Positions 49,680-58,413 of a stretch of DNA of 64,000 bases are shown one piece after another. The notes beneath the pieces were generated by a model that saw only the letters and a list, made by a program, of their open reading frames with translations, was not told where the DNA came from and did not search any database. This stretch comes from JALHVH01 sp964585685 (GTDB lineage: Bacteria; Acidobacteriota; Aminicenantia; Aminicenantales; Saccharicenantaceae): the NCBI GenBank assembly GCA_964585685.1, contig CAZPEP010000042.1, positions 1 through 64,000 of the forward strand, written 5' to 3'. Position 1 is the stretch's first letter. Each line of letters begins with the position of its first letter. A program made the position numbers and the translations under genes.

Positions 49680-52496
49680 GTGAAAACAAAGTCGTTCATC
49701 GCTCTTGCGGCGCTCCTCGTCGTCCTTGCCCCGGCCCTGTTCTCCCAATCGCGGGAGACCGGAGCCATCATCGGGAAAGTGGCGGACGAGGAGGCGAATC
49801 CCCTGCCCGGGGTCACCCTGACGCTCACGAGCGCCAAGTTGATGGGCGCCCGGACCGGCATTTCGGACGGACTGGGCGTGTTCCGGTTCCAGGCCCTTCC
49901 GCCGGGCGTCTACGCGCTCAAAGCCGAACTGCAGGGCTTCGGCACGGTGGTCCATGAGAACATCCGCCTGACGACAACGGCCACCCTATCCGTGGACGTG
50001 GCCCTGAGACCGGCCACGGTCCAGGAGCAGGTCACGGTCATCGCCAAGAACCCGACCGTGGACGTGAAGTCCACCGAAACCGCTTCCGTGACCCTCGGCA
50101 ACGATATCCTGCGGAATATCCCGAATAGCCAGATTGCGCGCAACCTCGTCGACCTCGCTCCCGGCGTCAACAACCAGGTCGCCTATGGTGCCGGATCGGG
50201 CCGCGGCGTCTCCTGGCAGATGGACGGCGTGGGCGTCGGCGACCCCGCCGGCGGGACGGCCTGGGTCTTCCTCGACTACAACATCATCGAGGAGGCCAAG
50301 GTCATGGGCGTCGGCCTGCCGGCCGAATACGGGAACTTCACGGGCGTCATCTTCAACACCGTCACGAAATCCGGAGGCAACGAGTTCTCCGGCCACTTCG
50401 AGGTCGATTACCAGGGGCACCCGGCCCGGGACACGGCCGGCCTGAAGGGCGTATTCCCGGGGGGCTCCTTCTGGGGGACGGAAAACAATAGCTCCTACGC
50501 CGAAGATTGGCCGGGGATCACATCTCCCCTTTACGCTATGGTGGACGCCAGCGCCCACCTCGGAGGGCCCCTCATCAAGGACAAGCTCTGGTTCTATGCG
50601 GGCGCCCAATGGTTCAATGATAAAAATTGGGTTACGGGATTCCCTTATGCCCAGGATTATAAACAGCCCCGATTTTTCCTGAAGCTGTCCTCCCAGCTGA
50701 CAGCCAAGACGAACGGGAGCGCTTTCTTCGAGTACGACAATTATAACGGGACATACCGCGGCGCCAGCGCGACGGTCATGCCCGACGCCACGCGCGACCA
50801 GATCGACCCTAATATTGTCCTCAATTTAAGCCTTACCCACATCCTCAACCCGAAGACGTTCTTCGACTTCAAGGCCGCCTATTTCAACGGCTACTACAAC
50901 CTCGAGCCGCGGACGGGCCGGGACGTCTACATGCACTATTTCCTGGACGACAACCCGAACATCCCCGGGGACCAGACGGGCTGGAAGTATTACAACTGGG
51001 GCGGCTGGGCCGAACATCCCCGGTTGCGGTTCCAGGTCAACGCCAGCCTGACCCACTACGTCGAGAACTTCATCAAGGGAAGCCACGACTTCAAGTTCGG
51101 CGTCGAGTTCGAGCGCTCCCGGGTCCGGGACACGTTCTCCTACACGGGCGCGAATCACATGCGCTACTACGACTCCTGGTATTACGGCTATTCCGGGAAC
51201 TACAGCGCCTATCAATACGAGGGCTACAACATCAAGGCGACCATGACCCGGTTGGAAGGCTTCGCCCAGGATTCCTGGCAGGTCTCGAAGCGCCTGACCG
51301 TCAGCCTCGGCGTCCGGGCCAGCCAGATGTGGGGAGCTGTCGACGGGAAATCCGGGACTCCCTACAAGACGTCCCGCGTGGCGCCGCGCCTCGGCTTCAC
51401 CTTCGACCTTCTCGGGGACAGATCGACCGTCCTTAAGGCCCATTACGGCGAGTTCACGGACGGTATTTATTCCTACAACTTCGACCGCCTGAGCCCGAAC
51501 TTTAATGACTGGATCCTGTTGTACTGGGACCAGGAGGGACAGTACTGGTACGAGGACAGCCGTATCCGCACGGGGAACTATGCCGTCGACCCGGGGATCA
51601 AGCAGCCCTTCATGCGCCAATACACGGTCGGGATCGAGAGGGAGATGTTCAAGGACGCCTCCTTCTCGGTCACCTACATCAACCGCAGCTACCACAATTT
51701 CATCGCCGCGTACAACGCCCTGGCCACCTATGAGCCTGTCGAATACTATGCCTCCTATATCGACAAGACCTTCACCCTCTACAACCTCACCTCCGGCGAC
51801 GCGGCCGACTGGCGCCTGACGAACCTGGAAAAGATCAAGGATCTCTATGCCAACGCAGGGCTGACGATGAATCCCTACCGGAAGTACTGGGGCCTCGAGT
51901 TCCTCTTCAACAAGCGCTTCTCCAACAAATGGCAGCTCATGGCCTCCTACGTCTATTCGCAGTGCAAGGGGACCGTCAACAACAGCTCGAGCGAGGACAT
52001 CGGCTACGGGCGTGGGATGACCGACCCGAACAATTGGGTCAACAACGACGGCCATGTCGTCAACGACCCCACGCACATGATCAAGATCCAGGGGACGTAC
52101 ATCCTGCCTTGGGACATTTCCTTCAATGTGTATTGGCGGGGGATCACCGGCGACGCCTGGCAGCAGAGATATCGAAGCGCGAGCAAGGCCTTCGACCAGG
52201 GCCGGGTCACGTTCAACACCGAGGCGGCGGGCTCCCGCCATTACCCGATGGCCAAGTCTCTCGACGTGAGGCTCGAAAAGATCTTCACGCTGGCTTCGAA
52301 GTACAGGCTGGGCCTTATCTTCGACGTCTTCAACGTCTTCAACGACGACACAATCGACGATTGGGGAACCCGGATCGGCTATGACTGGCTCACCGGCCCC
52401 AACGACCCGGGCTATTCCCCCTCGACGCAGGGCCATGACCTCTTGGGCCTCGTCCTTCCGAGGCGAGCGAGGGTCGGCATCAGGTTAATTTTCTAA
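49680..52496 (+). CDS. TonB-dependent receptor with carboxypeptidase-regulatory-like domain, 938 aa
   Basis: An outer-membrane transporter powered by TonB. A signal peptide (MKTKSFIALAALLVVLAPALFS) is followed by a carboxypeptidase D-like beta domain (about 25-115: GAIIGKVADEEANPLPGVTL), a plug domain (about 120-250: IPNSQIARNLVDLAPGVNNQ and VIFNTVTKSGGNEFSGHF) and a large barrel ending in LPRRARVGIRLIF with a terminal Phe. Many Tyr/Trp-rich strands follow the OMP pattern. It resembles the CarboxypepD_reg-TonB receptors abundant in Acidobacteriota, usually used for peptides, polysaccharides or metal complexes. The GTG start has a perfect AAGGAGGT 6 nt before. It is followed by a terminator and stands alone. 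Confidence 0.88.
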   Translation: MKTKSFIALAALLVVLAPALFSQSRETGAIIGKVADEEANPLPGVTLTLTSAKLMGARTGISDGLGVFRFQALPPGVYALKAELQGFGTVVHENIRLTTTATLSVDVALRPATVQEQVTVIAKNPTVDVKSTETASVTLGNDILRNIPNSQIARNLVDLAPGVNNQVAYGAGSGRGVSWQMDGVGVGDPAGGTAWVFLDYNIIEEAKVMGVGLPAEYGNFTGVIFNTVTKSGGNEFSGHFEVDYQGHPARDTAGLKGVFPGGSFWGTENNSSYAEDWPGITSPLYAMVDASAHLGGPLIKDKLWFYAGAQWFNDKNWVTGFPYAQDYKQPRFFLKLSSQLTAKTNGSAFFEYDNYNGTYRGASATVMPDATRDQIDPNIVLNLSLTHILNPKTFFDFKAAYFNGYYNLEPRTGRDVYMHYFLDDNPNIPGDQTGWKYYNWGGWAEHPRLRFQVNASLTHYVENFIKGSHDFKFGVEFERSRVRDTFSYTGANHMRYYDSWYYGYSGNYSAYQYEGYNIKATMTRLEGFAQDSWQVSKRLTVSLGVRASQMWGAVDGKSGTPYKTSRVAPRLGFTFDLLGDRSTVLKAHYGEFTDGIYSYNFDRLSPNFNDWILLYWDQEGQYWYEDSRIRTGNYAVDPGIKQPFMRQYTVGIEREMFKDASFSVTYINRSYHNFIAAYNALATYEPVEYYASYIDKTFTLYNLTSGDAADWRLTNLEKIKDLYANAGLTMNPYRKYWGLEFLFNKRFSNKWQLMASYVYSQCKGTVNNSSSEDIGYGRGMTDPNNWVNNDGHVVNDPTHMIKIQGTYILPWDISFNVYWRGITGDAWQQRYRSASKAFDQGRVTFNTEAAGSRHYPMAKSLDVRLEKIFTLASKYRLGLIFDVFNVFNDDTIDDWGTRIGYDWLTGPNDPGYSPSTQGHDLLGLVLPRRARVGIRLIF

Positions 52497-52544
52497 GGCG
52501 AGCCGGGAGAGACAGGAGAAGGAGAGAGAAGGGCGCTCGTTATA

Positions 52545-52564
52545 GCCGCAGGCTTTAGCTTGCG
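52545..52564. repeat. Fourth copy of the GCCGC(N)CTTTA(N)TGCG hairpin
   Basis: GCCGCAGGCTTTAGCTTGCG matches the units at 23377-23459 with a 7-bp stem (one G-T) and the same TTTA loop. It starts 48 bp after the receptor stop codon. Confidence 0.65.
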
Positions 52565-52579
52565 CTTACGCAATTATGT

Positions 52580-52616
52580 GGGGCGGCGGGAGAACCCTGA
52601 CCCGCCGCCCCCTTTT
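52580..52616 (+). terminator. Rho-independent terminator of the TonB-dependent receptor
   Basis: A perfect 11-bp stem, GGGGCGGCGGG (52580-52590) with CCCGCCGCCCC (52601-52611), a 10-nt loop and CTTTT. It lies 84 bp after the receptor stop. Confidence 0.8.
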
Positions 52617-52650
52617 ATCCGTTCGCCGACGCTAGCCCGCCATAAAAAAC

Positions 52651-52781
52651 GGGGCCTAAGATCGGAGCCCCGCCTTTCAAGGCGGGGACGCGAAGCGCGA
52701 AGCGCGAAACGAGGCTTAGGGTTAACCCCGAACAAGCCCCGGTCCCGGCCTTCATGCCGGGGAGTCGAGGGGTTGACTCCC
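52651..52781. repeat. Array of hairpins and short direct repeats
   Basis: In order: CCCCGCCTT/AAGGCGGGG (52668-52687); three tandem CGCGAAG-like units (about 52690-52709); outer arms CCTAAG/CTTAGG (52655-52660 with 52715-52720); the palindrome GGGTTAACCC (52719-52728); CCCGGC/GCCGGG (52744-52761); and GGGAGTC/GACTCCC (52760-52781). With the terminator they occupy most of the 568-bp gap between the receptor and the sulfatase-like gene. The rest (52782-53064) shows no gene I trust; TAGAAT at 53047 could be a weak -10. Confidence 0.6.
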
Positions 52782-53064
52782 GCGAGAGGCCCCGGATAGG
52801 GTTCTGGTCCGCTCTTCTTGGGCGTCGATCGAGGGTTGCCGTTGGGCTTTCCCTGATGGCCGTCTCCGCATATCGCTATGATACGACTCCGCGGACCGCC
52901 CTGCGGGTCGGCGTTCCCGGATTGTCTCTGGCGCGGGGCGCGGATTCCCGACCGCGATCCGGGCTCTTTGGCTCGACCGGCACCGGGCCGGGCGCAACTT
53001 CCTCTCGTCTCGATCGGTCTCTGGAGACGTCCGGCCCGATCTATGCTAGAATTCGCTCGTTCCC

Positions 53065-55392
53065 ATGAAAGCTAAGAAGCGCTCGCCGGCCATAGCGGGG
53101 GCGATCGTCGCCGTGGTCGCCGTTGCGGCCGCGGCCTATTTCGCTTTGTCGCGCCGGGAACCGTCCTTCGCCAAGTTGCGGGGCGGCCGGGACCTCAACG
53201 TCATTCTCGTCACCTTGGACACGACCCGCGCCGACCGGCTCGGTTGTTACGGCTTCCGGAACGTTGAGACGCCGACGATCGACCTCTTCGCCTTGCGGGG
53301 GGTCCGGTTCGAACGATGCTATGCCCAAACGCCCCTGACCCTGCCGTCCCACACGACGCTCATGACCGGCACCCTCCCGCCCTTCCACGGCGTCCGGGAC
53401 AACGGCGGCTTCGTCGTCCCGTCCCAGCTGAAGACCATGGCCGAGCTCTTCAAAGACAAGGGGTATGCGACCGGGGCCTTCATCGCCGCCTACGTCCTGG
53501 ACTCCAAGTGGGGCCTCGATCAGGGCTTCGACACCTATTTCGACAAGTTCGACCTGGGCAAGTTCAAGCGGATATCCCTCGGAACAGTCCAGCGGCCCGC
53601 CAACGAGGTCATGGCCGAGGCGCTCCCCTGGATCGAGAGGAACAAAGGCGGGAAGTTCTTCGCCTGGCTCCATCTCTATGACCCCCATACGCCCTACGAA
53701 CCCCCTCCTCCCTACGACAAACTGTATGCTGCCCACCCGTACCTCGGCGAGATCGCCTTCGTCGATTCCCAGCTCCGCAGGCTCTGGGATCTCCTCACGG
53801 CGAACGGCCTCGACCGCAACACCGTCCTCGTCCTGGCCGGGGACCACGGGGAAAGCCTCGGCGAACACGCGGAGCAATCCCACGGCTTCTTCATCTATCA
53901 GGGGGCCATTCATGTCCCCCTGATCGTCGCTACCCCCTTCCCGAAGTTCCAAGGGGTCGTCTCGTCCGAGGTCACGGGCCTTTCCGACGTCTTGCCGACG
54001 GTCTGCGAGATGGCCGGGCTTCCCATCCCGGCCGAGGTCCAGGGGCACAGCCTGCTGCCCGCCTTTTCCGGCCGCCGACGCAAAGCCCCCGCCCCGGCCT
54101 ACAGCGAAACCTATTATCCCCGGTTCCACTACGGCTGGTCCGACCTCAAGAGCGTCCAGGACGAGAGATACAAGATCATCCTGGCCCCCGTGCCCGAGCT
54201 CTACGACGTCGTCGCGGACCCGCGCGAAGAGAAGAATCTCGTCTACCTCGAAAAAGAGGTTTACGACAAGCTTTCCGCGGAGGCCGAATCCTTCATCCGG
54301 AAGTCCGGTCAGAACGCCTATGAGACGGACCTGTCGAAGGTCGATGAAGAGACGCGGGAGAAGCTCTCCGCCCTCGGGTACGTCGGATCGTTCACCGACC
54401 CGGCCAAGCTCGCGGGAAAGAAGCTGGCCGACCCCAAGGAAAAGATCGCCGTCTTCAACGAGCTCTCCCGGGCCAGGGAAATGGGGATGGGGGGAAAGCC
54501 GGACGAGGCCATCGAGGTCATCCGGGGCATCATCGCTTCCGACCCGGACATTACCGACGCGTATTTCACGATCGGCAACATCCATTTTCAGCAGCAGAAG
54601 TACCGTGAGGCCATCGACTATTTCCAGCAGGTCCTCGGCCGGAAGCCGGACGACACGTTCGCGGCCATAAATGTCACGTTGGCCTACGAAGGGATGGGGG
54701 AGTACGACGAGGCGGAGAAGTTCCTCCTGGGATATATGAAGAAGGGCGTCGAAGATCCCCAGTTCTATTTCATGCTCGGGAACATGAGCTTCATCCAAAA
54801 GAAGTACGACAAGGCCGTCCCCTATTTCGAGAAGTGCATCTCCTTGAACGCCGAATCCGCCGGCTCCCAAAATATGCTTGCCGCCATCGCCATCGTCACC
54901 GGAGATCTCGACGGCGCCGAGCGCCATCTCGAAGAAGCGCTCCGGCTCAACCCGAAGCTTTCGAACGCCCATTACAACCGGGCCCAGGTCTCCGAGAAGA
55001 GGGGACGGACGGCGGAGGCGGAAGCCGAATACTTGAAGGAGCTCGAGATCTCTCCCAAGCACTTCAAATCCATGTACAACCTCTCCCGTCTCTATCGGGA
55101 AACCGGCGACGTGAAGAAAGAATACGAATACCTGAAAGCCTGCCAGGACGCCGACCCGAGATTCCCGCTCACGTATTTCTACCTCGCGCGCATCTATCTC
55201 AACCGGGGAGAGCGCACCGAAGAGGCCGTCGACCTGGTCAAAAAGGGGATCGACCTCAAGCCCGACAAGGCCGAGCTCCCCCTCGGCTATTTCCTCCTCG
55301 CCGACCTCTACAGCCGTCTGGGGAACATGGCGTTATCCGACGAATATGCGCAAAAGGGCCGCGCGTTGGCGGCAACGGCCCCCGAACGCTGA
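53065..55392 (+). CDS. Sulfatase-fold hydrolase with TPR domain, 775 aa
   Basis: An N-terminal membrane helix (about 8-28) leads into an alkaline-phosphatase-superfamily domain (about 42-380): NVILVTLDTTRADRLGCYGF with the metal Asp, then LTLPSHTTLMTG, HLYDPHTPYEPP, and VLAGDHGESLGEHAEQSHG. True sulfatases have Cys or Ser (formylglycine) two residues before Pro; here it is Thr92, as in phosphoethanolamine or phosphoglycerol transferases. A TPR superhelix fills about 450-760 (DITDAYFTIGNIHFQQQKYR and similar 34-residue units). It probably acts at or outside the inner membrane on a sulfate or phosphate ester. No sulfatase-maturing enzyme is adjacent; the substrate is unknown. Confidence 0.85.
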   Translation: MKAKKRSPAIAGAIVAVVAVAAAAYFALSRREPSFAKLRGGRDLNVILVTLDTTRADRLGCYGFRNVETPTIDLFALRGVRFERCYAQTPLTLPSHTTLMTGTLPPFHGVRDNGGFVVPSQLKTMAELFKDKGYATGAFIAAYVLDSKWGLDQGFDTYFDKFDLGKFKRISLGTVQRPANEVMAEALPWIERNKGGKFFAWLHLYDPHTPYEPPPPYDKLYAAHPYLGEIAFVDSQLRRLWDLLTANGLDRNTVLVLAGDHGESLGEHAEQSHGFFIYQGAIHVPLIVATPFPKFQGVVSSEVTGLSDVLPTVCEMAGLPIPAEVQGHSLLPAFSGRRRKAPAPAYSETYYPRFHYGWSDLKSVQDERYKIILAPVPELYDVVADPREEKNLVYLEKEVYDKLSAEAESFIRKSGQNAYETDLSKVDEETREKLSALGYVGSFTDPAKLAGKKLADPKEKIAVFNELSRAREMGMGGKPDEAIEVIRGIIASDPDITDAYFTIGNIHFQQQKYREAIDYFQQVLGRKPDDTFAAINVTLAYEGMGEYDEAEKFLLGYMKKGVEDPQFYFMLGNMSFIQKKYDKAVPYFEKCISLNAESAGSQNMLAAIAIVTGDLDGAERHLEEALRLNPKLSNAHYNRAQVSEKRGRTAEAEAEYLKELEISPKHFKSMYNLSRLYRETGDVKKEYEYLKACQDADPRFPLTYFYLARIYLNRGERTEEAVDLVKKGIDLKPDKAELPLGYFLLADLYSRLGNMALSDEYAQKGRALAATAPER

Positions 55393-55419
55393 CAGATCCT
55401 TTCCTTGAAGCGGCAGGCG

Positions 55420-55428
55420 TGAGATAAT
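55420..55428 (+). promoter_or_regulatory. Extended -10 promoter of the nucleotidyltransferase module
   Basis: TG-A-GATAAT (55420-55428) is an extended -10 element; the ATG at 55436 follows 7 nt later. TTGAAG at 55405 pairs with a different -10 (TAAGAT) at 17 nt. Either way the leader is almost absent. Confidence 0.4.
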
Positions 55429-55435
55429 AAGATCG

Positions 55436-55615
55436 ATGAAGCGCACCCATTGGCCCGTTAAGCTCTTCAGCAGTTTCAAGGAACAGGAATCCTGGGAGAT
55501 TGCCGCCTATATCGGATTGACTCCCGAGGAGCGGCAGCGGATCGCTCGCGAACTCCGCGAGAGGCACTACGGGCCCGACACTCCGCGTCTCCGGAAATCG
55601 CGCTTAGGCCAATGA
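55436..55615 (+). CDS. Small protein preceding a nucleotidyltransferase, 59 aa
   Basis: The sequence starts MKRTHWPVKLFSSFKEQESW and has a helical EERQRIARELRERHYG end. Short proteins of this look often sit right before nucleotidyltransferase-fold genes in bacterial genomes. It overlaps the next gene by ATGA, so the two form a coupled pair. Its role may be that of an accessory or antitoxin-like partner; that is inference. Confidence 0.6.
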   Translation: MKRTHWPVKLFSSFKEQESWEIAAYIGLTPEERQRIARELRERHYGPDTPRLRKSRLGQ

Positions 55616-56100
55616 AGCCTCCCCATTTTTCTGCCGACGTCCAAGACCTCTTGCGCCTCTTGTACGATCACAACGTCCGATACCTTGTCGTCGGAGCCGA
55701 AGCGGTGATCTATCATGGCTTCCCGAGACTCACCGGGGACGCGGATATTTTTTTCGATCGCGCCGGTGCGAACTGCAGGAATCTCTTTGAGGCCCTCTCG
55801 GAGTTCTGGGGCGGGCCGATCCCCGGGATCGAGTCCGCGAAGGCGCTTTCCCGAAGCGGGATGATCTACCAATTCGGGGTCGCCCCCAATCGCATCGACC
55901 TGATCAGCGGCATATCCGGCGTGAGTTTTGCAGAGGCCTGGAGAGGCAGGGCCGAGCAACCCCTTCTCCTGAAAGAGAAGATACCGGTCTATTTCATCGG
56001 CCTCGCGGCGCTCATCAAGAATAAAGAAGCGGTCGGCAGGCCGAAGGATCTGGAAGACCTAAAGTATCTTCGGGAAGCGGCCAAAAGAAGAAGATCTTAG
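55612..56100 (+). CDS. Nucleotidyltransferase-fold protein, DUF6036/AbiEii-like, 162 aa
   Basis: The front part reads LLRLLYDHNVRYLVVGAEAV then GFPRLTGDADIFFDRAG, which matches the nucleotidyltransferase pattern G(G/A)xA ... R-x-T-x-D-x-D/(I)-F, with the D-A-D metal-binding acids. The C-terminal half (IDLISGISGVSFAEAW, then a LIKNKEAVGRPKDLEDLKYL helix) matches DUF6036-like proteins. They are small stand-alone enzymes often found in toxin-antitoxin or defence-type pairs. The stop overlaps the end of the convergent lpxD by 4 bp. The substrate is unknown. Confidence 0.75.
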   Translation: MKPPHFSADVQDLLRLLYDHNVRYLVVGAEAVIYHGFPRLTGDADIFFDRAGANCRNLFEALSEFWGGPIPGIESAKALSRSGMIYQFGVAPNRIDLISGISGVSFAEAWRGRAEQPLLLKEKIPVYFIGLAALIKNKEAVGRPKDLEDLKYLREAAKRRRS

Positions 56101-57152
56101 CCGCCCTGCTTTCCCTTTTCGAGCTCTTCGACCCGCTCCCGAAGCCTCTTGACTTCCTTGACGAGATCGTAAAGGCGCGGAGCGGCGGCCCAGAACTTCC
56201 GCCACTCGCGGATGTCGACGTGAGGGATGCCGGCGACCATGGCCCCGGCCGGGACGTCCTTCGTGACGCCGGTCTTGGCCGCGACGATGGCCCCGTCGCC
56301 GATGGCGACATGGTCGGCGATCCCGACCTGGCCGCTGAGGATGGCGTCGCGCCCGACCGACGAGCTCCCCGAGATGCCGACCTGGGCGACGAGGATGGCG
56401 TTCTCGCCGACATCGACGTTGTGGCCGACCATGACCAGGTCGTCGAGCTTGGCGCCCTTCCGGATGACGGTCGCGTCGAGGGTGGCCCGGTCGACGGTCG
56501 AGTTCGAGCCGATCTCGACGTCGTCCTCGATGACGACTCGCCCGACCTGGGGGATCTTGATGCGCCGTCCGTCGGCCGCCTTGAGGAACCCGAACCCGTC
56601 CGCGCCGATGACGACGCCGTCGTGAATGATGACGCGCTTCCCGACGCTCGTTCCCTCGCGGATCGAAGCGTGGGAATGGATGACCGAGCCCTCGCCGATC
56701 CGGACGCCCGGGTAGATCGCGGCGAGCCCATGGATGATGGCCCCGGCCCCGATCTCGGCGCCGTCCCCGACCCAGGCCAAGGGCCCGATCGAGGCCCCCG
56801 CGCCGATCCTCGCCGAGGGCGAAACGGCCGCCAGGGGGTGAATGCCGGGCGCGGGCCGGGTCGGCTCGTAGAAGAGCTCGACCGCCCGGACGAAGGTCAG
56901 GTGCGGATCCGGGGACTTGATGACCGGGATGCGGCCGATGTCCTCGTTTTCCGGGATCACGGCCGCCGAAGCCGCGCTCGCGTCGAGAGCGGCCCTGTGC
57001 TTCGCGTGGGCGAGGAAGACGAGGTCGCCGTTCTTCGCCCCCTCCAGGCTTCCGACCCCGGTGACGAGCGTGTCCCCGTCGCCCGCGAACGGACAGCCGA
57101 GCCGTCCCGCGAGCTCCCGCACGGTCAATTGCAATCCGGTCTTACGCGGCAT
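56097..57152 (-). CDS. lpxD: UDP-3-O-acylglucosamine N-acyltransferase, 351 aa
   Basis: It adds the second acyl chain in lipid A synthesis. The N-terminal uridine-binding domain (LTVRELAGRLGCPFAGDGDT) is followed by a left-handed beta helix of hexapeptide repeats (from about 105). The catalytic His is in VMVGHNVDVGENA. A C-terminal helix (LYDLVKEVKRLRERVEELEK) is present. This enzyme marks the organism as able to make lipopolysaccharide-type outer membrane. It overlaps the BrkB-family gene upstream by 11 bp. Confidence 0.94.
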   Translation of the reverse strand: MPRKTGLQLTVRELAGRLGCPFAGDGDTLVTGVGSLEGAKNGDLVFLAHAKHRAALDASAASAAVIPENEDIGRIPVIKSPDPHLTFVRAVELFYEPTRPAPGIHPLAAVSPSARIGAGASIGPLAWVGDGAEIGAGAIIHGLAAIYPGVRIGEGSVIHSHASIREGTSVGKRVIIHDGVVIGADGFGFLKAADGRRIKIPQVGRVVIEDDVEIGSNSTVDRATLDATVIRKGAKLDDLVMVGHNVDVGENAILVAQVGISGSSSVGRDAILSGQVGIADHVAIGDGAIVAAKTGVTKDVPAGAMVAGIPHVDIREWRKFWAAAPRLYDLVKEVKRLRERVEELEKGKQGG

Positions 57153-58014
57153 GGGCTTCCTCCCCTTCGTTGAGCACGGCGGCGAGCGCCGCCCCCCAGA
57201 GCAGGATGGTCAGCGAGAACGAGATCCAGAGGAGGAAGAAGATGATCGACGTCAGCGTCCCCGCGAGGAGCTTGGACAAGACGATCCCGACGGCCGAGAA
57301 GTTGGCCACGTAGAAGGCGAAGGCCCGTTTGAACGCCTCCCAGAACAGGCTGCCGACGGCCGCCGCGATCGCCGCGCTCCGCGTGTGGACCTTGACCTCG
57401 GGGATGAACTTATAGAGGGTGAAGAAGACCATGAAGGTCAGGGCGTAGGGGACGATGTACTGGACGAGGACATTGTTGACGAGCCCGAGGACCTCGGGGT
57501 TGATGTAGTCGGCGACGACCCCGCTCGAGCGGACGCTCCGCTGGAGCGCCGTCCAGACGGCCGTGATGGCGAGCGAGAAGAGCATGAGGACGCCGACGAT
57601 GATCATGAGGACGTATTCCATCAGACGGTTGTAGAAGAACGACTTGTGATACTTCGTCCGGAAGATCTGGTTCAGCGACGAGATCAGCGACGAGAACAGG
57701 AAGCTTGCCGCGACGAACGAGCCCGCCAGGCCGAACCAGCCGAGGTTGCCAAGCTGGTCGCCCAGGCCCCGGATCGTCTTGAAAAAGGCCGGGTCGAGGT
57801 GGGCGAAAAACTCCTCGTTGAAGATGTTCAGGCTGCGGAAGGCGATCTCTGAGCTCCCCAGGACCCGGGCCGAGATGTAGGCGAACAGGGACAGAAGCGG
57901 GATGGCGCAGAGGAACGTGAAATAGGAAATGACGATGGCCGAGGTCCAACACTTGTCGTCGTTGAACCTCTTGATCGACGCTGCGATGATCCGGAAGAAG
58001 GAGCGCGCCATCAC
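57142..58014 (-). CDS. YihY/BrkB-family membrane protein, 290 aa
   Basis: Six hydrophobic segments with the family's typical pattern: the short N-terminal helix FNDDKCWTSAIVISYFTFLC and then AIPLLSLFAYI, a central SSLISSLNQIFRTKYHKSFF stretch and the late KLLAGTLTSIIFFLLWIS. The family was once linked to RNase BN and to virulence and serum resistance; its transport role is not settled. It lies between lpxD and atpE, 29 bp after atpE, in a leftward series. Confidence 0.85.
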   Translation of the reverse strand: MMARSFFRIIAASIKRFNDDKCWTSAIVISYFTFLCAIPLLSLFAYISARVLGSSEIAFRSLNIFNEEFFAHLDPAFFKTIRGLGDQLGNLGWFGLAGSFVAASFLFSSLISSLNQIFRTKYHKSFFYNRLMEYVLMIIVGVLMLFSLAITAVWTALQRSVRSSGVVADYINPEVLGLVNNVLVQYIVPYALTFMVFFTLYKFIPEVKVHTRSAAIAAAVGSLFWEAFKRAFAFYVANFSAVGIVLSKLLAGTLTSIIFFLLWISFSLTILLWGAALAAVLNEGEEAHAA

Positions 58015-58043
58015 CGTTCTGGGGCCGGGGCGTCAGATGCCGC

Positions 58044-58394
58044 TCAGATCCCCGGGTACTTGTTCCACTGGACCATGAGGATGATGATCGTGATCAGCAG
58101 GGCATAGATGACCAGCGTTTCGATCAGGACGAGCCCGAAGACGAGCAGGAAGCGGATGTGGGGGGCGCCGCCGGGGTTGCGGGAGATCCCCTCGCAGCCC
58201 GCGGAAATGGCCTTGGCCTGGCAGACGGCGCCGGCGATGACGGCCAGGGCGATGACGGCTCCGCCGACGATGATGGACACCTTGAAGAGGGAGGCCTTGG
58301 CCGATGCGCCCGCCGTTTCCTGGGCCAGGAGCGGGGCGCTCCCGAGGGCCAGGGCAACGAGGGCAAGACCGAGGGATTTCATTCTTTTGATCAT
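58044..58394 (-). CDS. atpE: F-type ATP synthase c subunit with Na+-type residues, 116 aa
   Basis: The first 25 residues (MKSLGLALVALALGSAPLLA) look like a cleavable signal or extra membrane helix, then two helices follow with the conserved loop residues SRNPGG. The ion-carrying acid is Glu92 in LVLIETLVIYALL. Gln59, exactly 33 residues before it, together with Thr93 and Tyr97, matches the pattern of Na+-binding c rings (Gln, Glu, Ser/Thr, Tyr). I chose the ATG at 58394, 7 nt after AAGGAG; an upstream in-frame extension lacks this. It sits 20 bp after atpB. Confidence 0.9.
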   Translation of the reverse strand: MIKRMKSLGLALVALALGSAPLLAQETAGASAKASLFKVSIIVGGAVIALAVIAGAVCQAKAISAGCEGISRNPGGAPHIRFLLVFGLVLIETLVIYALLITIIILMVQWNKYPGI

Positions 58395-58413
58395 CTCTAT
58401 GCTCCTTGATGGA

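Noticed and set aside
50826..52436. A 536-codon minus-strand frame
   Set aside because: Shadow of the TonB-dependent receptor barrel.
52690..52709. Three short tandem CGCGAAG units as a CRISPR-like array
   Set aside because: The units are adjacent with no spacers and no cas gene is in the window.
52560..53075. Several short frames between the receptor and the sulfatase-like gene
   Set aside because: They translate hairpin repeats and the terminator; no ribosome site or protein-like composition.
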